Assembly (NCBI GenBank): GCA_963676655.2
Contig: CAXXKX010000003.1
Location: 3,286,001 to 3,350,000 of the forward strand
DNA from: G963676655 sp963676655
GTDB taxonomy: Bacteria > Verrucomicrobiota > Lentisphaeria > Victivallales > Victivallaceae
Reading direction: 5' to 3'
DNA: 64,000 nt
Positions 51,979 through 60,070 of this stretch are shown in pieces (position 1 is the first letter of the stretch; each line of letters opens with the position of its first letter). The notes below the pieces were generated by a model, which saw only the letters and a list, made by a program, of their open reading frames with translations, searched no databases and had not been told where the DNA came from. The translations under genes and the position numbers were made by a program.

Positions 51979-52119
51979 ATGCATATAACAAAAATATTTC
52001 CGGTGATATTGATCACCCTGGACGTTGCCGCCGCCGTGGTTTACTGCTGGCACGGCGACCTGAAACACACCGTTTACTGGCTCGCCGCGGCAACCTTGAC
52101 CGCGACCGTGACTTTTTAA
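51979..52119 (+). CDS. Small two-helix membrane protein
   Basis: 46 residues after GAGGTAAAAAT. Two hydrophobic segments (IFPVILITLDVAAAVVYCW and TVYWLAAATLTATVTF) with a charged turn HGDLKH between them. Small phage membrane proteins of this kind are common among early genes; the function is unknown. The last 30 bases of this gene are repeated at 53053-53082 beyond the methyltransferase gene, so the methyltransferase looks inserted next to it. Confidence 0.5.
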   Translation: MHITKIFPVILITLDVAAAVVYCWHGDLKHTVYWLAAATLTATVTF

Positions 52120-52135
52120 TATAAGGAAAAAGAAA

Positions 52136-53062
52136 ATGTCCCATGAACCCTGCCGCGGGATCAATGAAAAGACGAAAAACTTTGTCCGCATTCCCGGAGA
52201 GCCCAGAATCCGGAACACCGTAGGGATGGGTGATTCCGAGGAGTTGCTCCAGGCAATTCCAGCCGAATCCGTTGATCTGGTCTTCACCTCACCGCCATAT
52301 TTTAACGCCCGCCCGGAGTACGCCGAATATGCGGAATATGAAGAATATTTGCTCAAAATGCGAAAAATTTTTTGCCTGTGTCACAGAGCATTGAGTGAGG
52401 GGAGCTTTTTTGTCATCAACGCATCCCCGGTGCTGGTCAGGAGGACTTGCAGAAGCAAATCTTCAAAACGCCTGGCCATCCCTTTCGATTTCCACAGGAT
52501 TTGCACTGAGGAGGGGTTCGATTTCATCGATGACGTTATCTGGCGGAAGCCAAATGGGGCCGGATGGGCAAGCGGGCGCGGGCGACGATTCGCCGCCGAC
52601 AGAAATCCGCTTCAATACAAACCCGCGCCGGTCACCGAGTATGTTCTTGTGTACAGAAAACATTCGAACAGATTAATTGACTGGCATATCAGAAAGAGGC
52701 CGAAAGATATCGTGGCAGCCTCAAAAATTAAGGACGGCTACGAAAAAACCAATATCTGGAATATTTCACCGGCCCGCTCCTCGAAGCATCCCGCCGTTTT
52801 TCCTGAAGAACTTGCGGCGAAAGTCATACAGTATTACAGCTTTAAGGAAGACGTAGTCCTGGACCCTTTTGCCGGAATCGGAACAACCGCGAAAGCAGCC
52901 TACAAAAACAATCGCGGATTCATCTGCTTTGAGATACAGCCGGAATATATCGAAACGTTCAAGCAGGACATGAGCAATTGGTTTCCGGAAGATCCGCAAT
53001 GCGTTAATTGGATCAACTGCGCATCGTCAACTATCACCAATGACTCGTTACTGTCGCCTTGA
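52136..53062 (+). CDS. Phage DNA methyltransferase (N4-cytosine/N6-adenine type)
   Basis: 308 residues. Catalytic motif IV is SVDLVFTSPPYFNARPEYAE (TSPPY, most often N4-cytosine or adenine type), and the SAM-binding motif I follows later as DVVLDPFAGIGTTAKAAYKN. This order (IV before I) is the beta class. Target specificity is unknown. No restriction enzyme gene lies beside it, so it is an orphan methyltransferase, probably protecting the element or its host. Its last codons run into the copied 3' end of the small membrane gene (53053-53082). Confidence 0.85.
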   Translation: MSHEPCRGINEKTKNFVRIPGEPRIRNTVGMGDSEELLQAIPAESVDLVFTSPPYFNARPEYAEYAEYEEYLLKMRKIFCLCHRALSEGSFFVINASPVLVRRTCRSKSSKRLAIPFDFHRICTEEGFDFIDDVIWRKPNGAGWASGRGRRFAADRNPLQYKPAPVTEYVLVYRKHSNRLIDWHIRKRPKDIVAASKIKDGYEKTNIWNISPARSSKHPAVFPEELAAKVIQYYSFKEDVVLDPFAGIGTTAKAAYKNNRGFICFEIQPEYIETFKQDMSNWFPEDPQCVNWINCASSTITNDSLLSP

Positions 53063-53082
53063 TTGCGACTGTGACTTTTTAA
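53053..53082 (+). repeat. Copy of the 3' end of the small membrane gene
   Basis: This 30-base stretch is about 80% identical to 52090-52119, and both end with GTGACTTTTTAA. It overlaps the end of the methyltransferase frame. The pair of copies brackets the methyltransferase gene, the mark of a gene insertion or unequal recombination. Confidence 0.7.
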
Positions 53083-53097
53083 AAGATGGAACTTTAA

Positions 53098-55350
53098 ATG
53101 CAGAATAATTGCAATGACATAAACACAATCCTCAATCTCGTTTTTTCTCCCGGAGATGTTTTCGAGGTGAGATGCCTTTATGCGACTTCTCCCGGCGCGA
53201 GATATCAGCATATCGAATCGGGCTATTTTACCTATGAGAATATTCCGAAGGTGGTAAACGAGCTGGCGAGGATAGAGGCGCGCGGGGTGTATTTTACCCC
53301 GAACCCGGTCAATCCCGTCCTCCTGGCGCGCTCGGCGAACCGTCTCCAACCAGGCAAGCGGGAAACGTCCACTACCGATGCGGACATCCTTTCGCGCCGC
53401 TGGCTCTTAATCGACTGCGATCCGAAGCGCCCGTCCGGTATTTCGGCCTCAGAAGCCGAACACGACGCGGCGCTTTATAAGGCGATTGAGGTAAGCGAAA
53501 AGCTTAAATCCCGCAACTGGCCGGAACCGGTTATGCTGGATTCCGGCAACGGCGCGCAGTTGATGTACCGCATCGATCTGCCCGCAAATGATGACGGCCT
53601 CATAAAAGCGTGTCTGCAGGCTTTAGCTCCAATGGGAGACGATAAGGTGTCTATCGACCAGACGGTATTCAACCCGGCCCGCATCTGGCGCCTGCCCGGA
53701 ACGATGAACTGTAAAGGGGACGAGGTTGATGACCGCGTTTACCGCATGGCCAAGATCATCTCTATGCCCAATTCACCTGAAATCGTCCCGGTTGACAAGC
53801 TCCGGGCTCTGGCCGGGACTGTACAACCATCGGTTCCGGAGAGAATCCCGAACGATACAGCTTTTTACATTGACGCCTGGATTGCGGAATACTGCCCGGA
53901 AGCCGAAGGCCCGACTGACTGGAAAGACGGGCGCAAATGGGTGTTCCCGGTCTGCCCGTTTAACGAGACGCACGACAACCGCAGTGCGGTGATCATCCAG
54001 CAACCTAACGGCGCTATCGCCTTCAAGTGCCATCACAACGGCTGCATCAACAACGACTGGCACGCCCTCCGTGAGTTAAAAGAACCCGGCGCATACGCTA
54101 TTTCAGCAGAAGACCCGGAAGTCGATTTGTCAAAGCTGCTTATTTCCCTTAACTGTTCCCCGGACGAAGCGAAAAAGCCGGAAAAAGCCGTCGAAAAAGC
54201 CGATAATGCGGCAGTCCTCAAGCCGTTAAATCAGCTTATAGATAATTTTACCGGGCTTAACCCGCCGGTTATCCACGGCTTTCTGCGCGAGGGGGAAACC
54301 ATGAATATTATCGCCAGTCCGAAAGTCGGCAAGAGCTGGTTCGCTATGCGGCTGGCCGTTTCCGTCGCTTCTGGTATCGACTGGTTCGGCTTTCCGGTTG
54401 AACAGGGCTTTGTACTGCATCTGGATAATGAGCTCTTTGAGAACACGCTTACAGATCGTTACCAGAAAATCGCAGGAGCGATGAACATCAAGCCGGAGTT
54501 ATTCAATAAAAATATCGACATTTTTCCCATGCGGGGAAGATTACAGAATATTATTTCGCTCGGGAATGTATTCAAAACCCTGCCGCCGGATCGTTACAAG
54601 TTGGCGATACTCGACGCTTTTTACCGGACGCTGCCATCCGGAACCGATGAAAACGACAACGGCGCTATCGCGAATATCTATAACCTGATCGACTATTACG
54701 CCGGATATCTTAACTGCGCTTTTGTGCTTATTCACCATTCAAGCAAAGGGAACCAGACTTTAAAAAGCGTAACCGACGTCGGTTCCGGGGCCGGAGCGCA
54801 GTCGCGGGCCGCCGACACCCATCTGATCATCAGGCCGCATGAGTTTGAAGATACCTTCGTTATGGAATCGGCTATCCGCAGCTGGGCTCCGATAGCCCCC
54901 ATGCCGCTCCTCTGGAGATGGCCGTTGTTCACTCCTACTGAAAATGTGGACGTAACGAAGCTGCTCATTCCCGGCAAAAGCGATTCAGGAGAAAAGAATC
55001 CGCCGTTGCATGAGTTCGTCGATGACTGCGTCGCTACCTATGATCCCTGTTCGGAAAGATCAGTCGTTTACGAAGCCCAGCAGCGTTACGAGATGCCGGA
55101 ACGCAAAGCAAAGGACAATCTCGTCCTGGCGATGGAGCGCGAATTATGCGTAAAAATCAGGACCGGCTCAAAGATGCAGTACGTGAAAAAGCGCCATGGC
55201 GTCGACGGCGAAAAGGGGCTGTGGGTGGCGGCTCTCTTGTCTAATAAGCCGGATTTATCATCGTCTGAAATCGCCGAAATTACCGAAGTTTCACGGCAGT
55301 ATGTCAACAAGCTGAAACGGGATTTTAGCCCCCCCGAAAGTGGAAACTGA
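53098..55350 (+). CDS. Phage replication protein: primase-like N-terminus with RepA-like hexameric ATPase
   Basis: 750 residues after AAGATGGAACTTTAA. Residues 1-260 form a primase-like domain (SRRWLLIDCDPKRPSGISA, then PVMLDSGNGAQLMYRIDLP), with a zinc-like Cys/His segment at about residues 300-325 (CPFNETHDNR, CHHNGCIN). Residues 395-640 are a RepA/DnaB-type ATPase: Walker A IIASPKVGKSWFAM, Walker B KLAILDAFYRTLPSG, then VLIHHSSKGNQ. The C-terminal part carries a winged-helix-like region (SSEIAEITEVSRQYVNKLKR). It would make primers and unwind DNA. The origin-like iterons lie directly after its end, the usual place of a self-regulated phage or plasmid origin. Confidence 0.82.
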   Translation: MQNNCNDINTILNLVFSPGDVFEVRCLYATSPGARYQHIESGYFTYENIPKVVNELARIEARGVYFTPNPVNPVLLARSANRLQPGKRETSTTDADILSRRWLLIDCDPKRPSGISASEAEHDAALYKAIEVSEKLKSRNWPEPVMLDSGNGAQLMYRIDLPANDDGLIKACLQALAPMGDDKVSIDQTVFNPARIWRLPGTMNCKGDEVDDRVYRMAKIISMPNSPEIVPVDKLRALAGTVQPSVPERIPNDTAFYIDAWIAEYCPEAEGPTDWKDGRKWVFPVCPFNETHDNRSAVIIQQPNGAIAFKCHHNGCINNDWHALRELKEPGAYAISAEDPEVDLSKLLISLNCSPDEAKKPEKAVEKADNAAVLKPLNQLIDNFTGLNPPVIHGFLREGETMNIIASPKVGKSWFAMRLAVSVASGIDWFGFPVEQGFVLHLDNELFENTLTDRYQKIAGAMNIKPELFNKNIDIFPMRGRLQNIISLGNVFKTLPPDRYKLAILDAFYRTLPSGTDENDNGAIANIYNLIDYYAGYLNCAFVLIHHSSKGNQTLKSVTDVGSGAGAQSRAADTHLIIRPHEFEDTFVMESAIRSWAPIAPMPLLWRWPLFTPTENVDVTKLLIPGKSDSGEKNPPLHEFVDDCVATYDPCSERSVVYEAQQRYEMPERKAKDNLVLAMERELCVKIRTGSKMQYVKKRHGVDGEKGLWVAALLSNKPDLSSSEIAEITEVSRQYVNKLKRDFSPPESGN

Positions 55351-55569
55351 AGTGGAAACTGGAAACAGGCCAGTTTCCAAAATCACCCCTTTCAGTTTCC
55401 AGCCAGTTTCCACTTTTTAGCCTCAAAATCGGGGGTTGGAAACTGAAAAGTGCGACAAATCGTGCGACACGTCAAAAAAAGTGTCGCAGTTTCCACTTGG
55501 TGTTTTGGCGCAATTCTTTAAAAATCAGTGTCTTACAAAAAAATCAGGTGGAAACTATGGTGGAAACTG
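55340..55569. repeat. Iteron-rich putative replication origin
   Basis: Ten sites with the core GGAAACTG or its complement CAGTTTCC lie within 230 bases: 55340, 55352, 55360, 55371, 55393, 55404, 55438, 55487, 55548 and 55560 (some with one change). A second motif, GTGCGACA / TGTCGCA, occurs three times at 55449-55488. The region is otherwise AT-rich with runs of A and T. It is just downstream of, and slightly overlaps, the primase-helicase gene. This is the layout of an initiator-bound origin or of an autoregulatory operator. Confidence 0.75.
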
Positions 55570-55717
55570 AGCAAAATCTATCCCCCCTTAACAGGGGGAT
55601 AAATACGGGGCGTTTGAGACGCCCCCGTAATTTACCCCCTGTGAATGCAAGGGGGGCACCGCGCGAAGAGACGAATAAAAACAAAATTTCAAAATTGCAA
55701 AAACAGGAGAAATCAGG
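55351..55717. other. Non-coding replication control region
   Basis: 367 bases between the primase-helicase stop and the next small gene. They hold the iterons above and, at 55592-55641, a long imperfect inverted repeat. The rest, up to 55717, is a GC-rich then AT-rich leader to the gene at 55718 with AAAACAGGAGAAATCAGG as its ribosome site. Confidence 0.7.
55592..55641. repeat. Imperfect 22-23-bp inverted repeat with GC-rich core
   Basis: CAGGGGGATAAATACGGGGC pairs with GCCCCCGTAATTTACCCCCTG around a TTTGAG-type loop. Flanking CCCCCC/GGGGGG blocks (55582-55598 and 55635-55656) can form further alternative stems. It may be a cruciform used in replication, a terminator for the replication operon, or a recombination site. 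There is no T-run. Confidence 0.7.
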
Positions 55718-55963
55718 ATGTGGAAAGTTTTAGTGAAATGGAATGAGTCGACGGACAAATATATCAACATGGTTCTGTTAAAGCTCTCTGAAACAAATGC
55801 GCCAAGAGGCCGATACCATTTGGCAATCAACACGCAAACAGGAGAGCTGTGCAGAAACCATGGGGCAAAAGAAATACACCAGATCGACGAAGCGGTGATG
55901 CTGGTGAAAAAAACAGCCGCTGAAGTACACAAAGCTAAGCAGCTTTTGAAAGAAACGCGATGA
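55718..55963 (+). CDS. Small phage protein of unknown function
   Basis: 81 residues after ACAGGAGAAATCAGG. The N-terminus (MWKVLVKWNESTDKYINMVL) and a mid beta pattern (GRYHLAINTQTGELCRNHG) are followed by a C-terminal helix rich in Lys and Ala (AVMLVKKTAAEVHKAKQLLK). No family is recognised. It lies alone between the origin-like region and the HTH gene, so it might take part in control of replication. Confidence 0.5.
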   Translation: MWKVLVKWNESTDKYINMVLLKLSETNAPRGRYHLAINTQTGELCRNHGAKEIHQIDEAVMLVKKTAAEVHKAKQLLKETR

Positions 55964-56044
55964 ATGCCGCAAATCCGACTGGCTATGTCGCCAGATGAGA
56001 GCTTTACATGTAGCAACCGTTAACCCAAACAAAGGAGTTGTCCG

Positions 56045-56299
56045 ATGAAAACCAAAAATTACGCCAACGCCAAAGACGTCCTGCCGACAGAACTGCTCGA
56101 GCAGGTAAGAGAGCATTTTACCGGGAATCTTTACGTCCCCGGCAAAGATGAGGTGAAACCCAGAACCGAGCTGATCATCACATTGGCGAAATCAGGCGCC
56201 GATACCGCCGAGATCGCGAACATTGCCGGGGTGTCCACCCGGAGAGTGAATCAGGTGATCTCAAAAAAGCGCAGGAGGACCTGGGAGTGGATCGAATAA
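56045..56299 (+). CDS. Small HTH protein of the CD3324-like type
   Basis: 84 residues after AAACAAAGGAGTTGTCCG. The N-terminus NAKDVLPTELLEQVREHFTG followed by NLYVPGK matches the pattern of small HTH proteins (CD3324-like: A-x-D-V-L-P-x-E-L-L ... G-x-x-Y-I-P). The C-terminus is a helix-turn-helix (GADTAEIANIAGVSTRRVNQ, then VISKKRRRTWEWIE). It is likely a transcriptional regulator of the element. The 604 bases after it hold likely operators but no gene that I can support. Confidence 0.65.
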   Translation: MKTKNYANAKDVLPTELLEQVREHFTGNLYVPGKDEVKPRTELIITLAKSGADTAEIANIAGVSTRRVNQVISKKRRRTWEWIE

Positions 56300-56903
56300 C
56301 GCGCCGCACGCGTGGAAAGCCCATGAAGAGGCGCAAGGGATATGATACCGCGGTTTAGCGTCAATGCGCGCCAGAGGGGCGTTTCTGCGCGTCTGTGGGC
56401 GTCGTGGCGGGGAATCAGGCCAAGTCCGGAGAAAAAAATGGTTCCCCCCTCAAAATCACCCTCTAAAGGCAGGCGGAAGGGGTAAAGCTACTAAGGAGAC
56501 TTGCTTGCAGGCGATAAAAAAATACTATTCCCTGATTACCAAATAGTTATGAAGCCATGAACCCGCCGAAAATCAGGCGGCGCACCAGGCAAAAATATTT
56601 TTTGCGCGGCGGTCAGGATTTATCGGGGAGTAGTGCCGACACTAGGATTTTGAGGGTAAATCCGGAGATTTTCAGCGCCCGGCAAAAAACTTCCCACACG
56701 TGGGCTTCAAGCGTTTTTAGACTTTGCCTTTAAAAGACCGAAAATCAGGGCTGAAACAGGGGTCTGATGTGGGAAGTTTTCTTTGTAAGTCTTTAATTAC
56801 AAAATACTTAATTTTTTAGTCCTCAAACTGCTAATCGCCATTTTCGTTGGTGTGGGAAGTTGCGAAATTGTCATTTTCATAAAACCCAAAAAGGAGTAGT
56901 CCA
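56300..56903. promoter_or_regulatory. 604-bp intergenic control region with GTGGGAAGTT boxes
   Basis: No convincing gene. A 60-codon open frame at 56364-56546 has low support. Three copies of GTGGGAAGTT (one inverted) lie at 56688-56699, 56768-56779 and 56850-56861. A hairpin of CGCCGAAAATCAGGCGGCG type lies around 56572-56590, with a second CCGAAAATCAGG at about 56738. It separates the replication genes from the regulator at 56904 and is likely its operator/promoter region or a second origin. Confidence 0.6.
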
Positions 56904-58064
56904 ATGAAACACGAAAATCACGAATCCAATCCGGCCCGGGGCCGTCGGTTTGTTGCCGATTATGTCCGCCGGAAAATCCGGCTCGGCGAATATCAGCCGG
57001 GCCAAACGCTGCCCAGAGCGAAAGCGCTGGCGGAGGAACTCGGCCTCCATAATAACACGGTTGAAAACGGTATAAAACTTTTACGGAAGGAGAAACTGGT
57101 CTCCAGCCGTTTCGGCGCCGGCACCGTGGTGCGTTCAGAACTGCCGGAAAGTCTGAAAAGCGCGGCGCTGTTATTACCGGATACAGATTCGGCACACTGG
57201 CAACGGGTATCGAAAGAAATCGGCGTCCGGCTTCAGTGCGCGGGCTGGAAACTGGATATCCGGCAACACCACGGCAACGCCTGGACGTTCAGAAAAATGA
57301 TCCGCGAACTCGCGGCCGGACATTATTCCGGGGCGCTGATCTCGGCGACGCCGGAAATGATCAACGGCTACATGCCGCTGGCGGCTCTGGTCAGGGACGG
57401 TTTTCCGATAACCTTCATCGGGCGCGGCCTGGACGGAGCCGACTGTTGGCGGGTTGACGACGGCGATTTCGCCGGCGGCTACCATGGAACAAAACACCTG
57501 ATCGAATGCCGTTTCAAACGTATCGGCCTGATCGGCTGTCCGGTTTACAACGGCGGGGAATTTCTCCGGGGCTGCCGCGAGGCGCTGCGGGAATTCAATG
57601 TCGAGCCCATGGCGGCGGGTTCCGCAAAAGATGAAAAGGATGCGCTGAAATTATTGAAATCCTGGCTGGAAGACGATGATATCCGGCTCGATTCCGTGTT
57701 TTTTCACCGGGTTGAACAAGCGCAGCCGGCGTTTTTTTACCTGCAGTCGAAACGGATTCAGATCGGCGGCGATATCGGGTTCATCACTTTCGATGATACG
57801 TTGTTTTACCGCCTGACGATTCCGTCTCCAAGCGCCGTCCGGCGTTATCCGGAACGGCTCGGCAAACGGATCGCGGATACGTTTCTGGAACAGTTGTCCG
57901 TGCCGTCCGAGCAACGGAATTCCGCCAAAACCGTAGAAGCCCAAGTCGGCCTGGAAGTCGGCCGCGCCACCGGCGACCGTTCCGCCAGGAAAGTTTACCG
58001 CGCCATTGATCCCTACGGCGGCAGGCGTGAATACGACACCCCGTACGGCTATTTCCCGTATTAG
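56904..58064 (+). CDS. GntR-type winged helix with LacI-type effector domain (AraR-like regulator)
   Basis: 386 residues after AAAAAGGAGTAGTCCA. Residues 10-80 are a GntR winged helix (DYVRRKIRLGEYQPGQTLPR, AKALAEELGLHNNTVENGIK, KLVSSRFGAGTVV). Residues 85-350 are a periplasmic-binding-like effector domain with SAALLLPDTDSAHWQRVSKE, KRIGLIGCPVYNGGEF and an IGFITFDDTLFYRLTIPSPS close. This is the AraR-type architecture, usually responding to a sugar. It is out of place in a phage block and may be a cargo gene. The three GTGGGAAGTT boxes upstream are its likely operator. Confidence 0.88.
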   Translation: MKHENHESNPARGRRFVADYVRRKIRLGEYQPGQTLPRAKALAEELGLHNNTVENGIKLLRKEKLVSSRFGAGTVVRSELPESLKSAALLLPDTDSAHWQRVSKEIGVRLQCAGWKLDIRQHHGNAWTFRKMIRELAAGHYSGALISATPEMINGYMPLAALVRDGFPITFIGRGLDGADCWRVDDGDFAGGYHGTKHLIECRFKRIGLIGCPVYNGGEFLRGCREALREFNVEPMAAGSAKDEKDALKLLKSWLEDDDIRLDSVFFHRVEQAQPAFFYLQSKRIQIGGDIGFITFDDTLFYRLTIPSPSAVRRYPERLGKRIADTFLEQLSVPSEQRNSAKTVEAQVGLEVGRATGDRSARKVYRAIDPYGGRREYDTPYGYFPY

Positions 58065-58204
58065 GGATTCCGCCAGCAGCGGGCAGCGTTCCGCCGATTT
58101 AAAACCTTTTTGAGAATATGTCTCCAATGTCATTTTCGCCCGTTCCGGGCATTTAACCCTTGCCGTTCTTACACAAGAACTGGCTCAAAATTCAGGAGGT
58201 CTCT

Positions 58205-59443
58205 ATGCAAATTGAGCAGAAAAACACTAATGAAATCATCCCGTATGAACAAAATCCGCGCATTAATGATGACGCGGTGGACGCGGTTGTTACCAGCATT
58301 AAGGAATATGGATTCCGCCAGCCGATAGTGGTGGACGCAGATGGCGTTATTATCGTCGGACATACCCGCTGGAAAGCCGCGCAGAAAATGGGACTGGAAA
58401 CGGTACCGGTCCATGTCGCGGCCGATCTGCCGCCGGAAAAAGTCAAGGCGTACCGGATCGCGGACAATCAGACTGGGAACATCGCGGAGTGGGATTACGA
58501 CTTGCTGCCGCTGGAACTCGCCGATCTGCAACAGGCTGATTTCGATCTGTCGCTTCTGGGCTTCGACGCGGACGAACTGGACAAGCTGCTTAACGGTGAA
58601 GACACAGTTGCCGAGGGAATGACCGATGCAGATGAGGTTCCCGAAACCCCCGAGGAACCGGTAAGCAGGCGCGGGGAAATTTATCAGCTTGGCAGTCACC
58701 GGCTAATGTGCGGCGATTCAACAGATAATGTTAATGTCGAAGCATTAATGCTCGGAGAAAAAGCAGACATGGTTTTTACCGACCCGCCGTATGGAGTGAG
58801 TTATTGCGGAGTAAACAATCCTAACGGACGGGAGTGGGAAGTTATCGAAAACGACGATCTGCGCGGGGAGGCATTATCAGAATTTCTGCTGGCGGCATTC
58901 AGACAAATCAAGTTGTATCTCAAAAGCAAACGAGCCTTTTACATCTGGTATGCGTCAACAAATCATATTCAATTTGAAACCGCCATTCGGGAGGCTGAGC
59001 TTAAGCCTAAGCAAGTGCTGATGTGGAATAAAGGAATGATTCTGGGACATTCAGATTATCATTGGGCGTTCGAACCATGCTTCTACGGCTGCCACGCGAA
59101 TGAAAACTGTGAATGGTTCGGTGACCGTTGCCAGACAACCGTCTGGGACATCAAACGAGACAATTCCGCCGGCTATATGCACCCCACACAAAAACCAACC
59201 GCGCTGGCGCAAAAAGCTCTGTTTAATTCTTCCCGAACCAGAGAGATCATTCTCGATCTGTTCGGCGGCTCCGGCAGCACGCTGATCGCCTGCGAGCAGA
59301 CGAATCGTATCTGCCGGATGATGGAATTCGATCCCCGGTATGCCGACGTCATCCGGAAACGCTGGGCTGAATTTACCAACGGCGAAAACTGCGACTGGCA
59401 AACATTAACCCCGAAAATCCAGGGAGACTCTGGAAATGAATAA
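58205..59443 (+). CDS. ParB-like domain fused to DNA methyltransferase
   Basis: The ATG at 58205 has AGGAGGTCTCT directly upstream; an earlier in-frame ATG at 58160 lacks one. The product is 412 residues. Residues 1-100 are a ParB-like domain (RINDDAVDAVVTSIKEYGFR, then GVIIVGHTRWKAAQKMGLET). Residues 160-410 are a beta-class methyltransferase with DMVFTDPPYGVSYCG and, after a long variable part, HPTQKPTALAQKAL and ILDLFGGSGSTLIACEQTNR. This fusion is common in phages and prophages; it modifies adenine or cytosine. It is the second methyltransferase of the block. The next gene overlaps it by 8 bases. Confidence 0.9.
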   Translation: MQIEQKNTNEIIPYEQNPRINDDAVDAVVTSIKEYGFRQPIVVDADGVIIVGHTRWKAAQKMGLETVPVHVAADLPPEKVKAYRIADNQTGNIAEWDYDLLPLELADLQQADFDLSLLGFDADELDKLLNGEDTVAEGMTDADEVPETPEEPVSRRGEIYQLGSHRLMCGDSTDNVNVEALMLGEKADMVFTDPPYGVSYCGVNNPNGREWEVIENDDLRGEALSEFLLAAFRQIKLYLKSKRAFYIWYASTNHIQFETAIREAELKPKQVLMWNKGMILGHSDYHWAFEPCFYGCHANENCEWFGDRCQTTVWDIKRDNSAGYMHPTQKPTALAQKALFNSSRTREIILDLFGGSGSTLIACEQTNRICRMMEFDPRYADVIRKRWAEFTNGENCDWQTLTPKIQGDSGNE

Positions 59444-59870
59444 AAATATATTGAAGATATCACCCGCAAAAGCACACATAATGCGCATAAGAATCAAGGA
59501 AATTGGATTAAAAACGCCCGAGTGGTTCGACAATTTGAGCGACGCTGAACTGGCCGCATGCTACAACGGTGCTGGCGGCAGCCATACCCCTAAAGCGATA
59601 CGGAGAATCCTGACCCGGCTGCTGGGCTTTGCCGAAGAGGCGATCCTGATCCATGACGCGGAATACCAGTACACAAAAAACTTCCACCCGCTCGATTATT
59701 ACAGCCAGCAGAATTTCCACGCATCCAATCAGAGATTAAGTGAAAATGCCGAAATTCAGGCCAGAATAAGCAAGCCGTACTATTCGCCGCTTCGCTATTG
59801 GAGGTTGCTCGTCGCCTGGTACAGCCGCCAGGTTACGGATGAATGGGGGTACGACGAATGGATAGTGTGA
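59436..59870 (+). CDS. Phage hypothetical protein, helical
   Basis: 144 residues, start overlapping the methyltransferase stop. The middle WFDNLSDAELAACYNGAGGS and AIRRILTRLLGFAEEAILI are helical, with later WYSRQVTDEWGYDEWIV. It has an HDAEY motif that recalls the conserved His-Asp region of small DUF-type phage proteins, but I do not recognise the family. It precedes the terminase and overlaps the next short gene. Confidence 0.5.
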   Translation: MNKNILKISPAKAHIMRIRIKEIGLKTPEWFDNLSDAELAACYNGAGGSHTPKAIRRILTRLLGFAEEAILIHDAEYQYTKNFHPLDYYSQQNFHASNQRLSENAEIQARISKPYYSPLRYWRLLVAWYSRQVTDEWGYDEWIV

Positions 59871-60070
59871 ATTCCCCGCAGTTAAGGCTTACGGCGCTCT
59901 CCGTTTCCGACCTGGTCAAACTCCTGAAACGTTCGGGCAGCCGTACCGCTTCGGAAGAGACAGTTACAGAAGACGTCGCCAACGGTGCGCCGGTTAATCC
60001 GGACGGAACTTTCAACCTGATAAACTATGCCGCTTACCTGGCAAAGGAAACTGACGATGCCTCAAATTAA
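59858..60070 (+). CDS. Small phage protein upstream of terminase
   Basis: 70 residues from the ATG at 59858 (the GGGGG of the preceding frame serves as ribosome site). It begins MDSVNSPQLRLTALSVSDLV and is polar and helical. It overlaps the gene before by 13 and the terminase by 14 bases. In this position a small terminase subunit would be expected, but the protein is short and has no clear DNA-binding motif. Function unknown. Confidence 0.45.
   Translation: MDSVNSPQLRLTALSVSDLVKLLKRSGSRTASEETVTEDVANGAPVNPDGTFNLINYAAYLAKETDDASN

Noticed and set aside
56364..56546. 60-codon gene (possible small terminase fragment)
   Set aside because: The ribosome site is poor, the first half is arginine-rich low-information sequence and there is no firm match.
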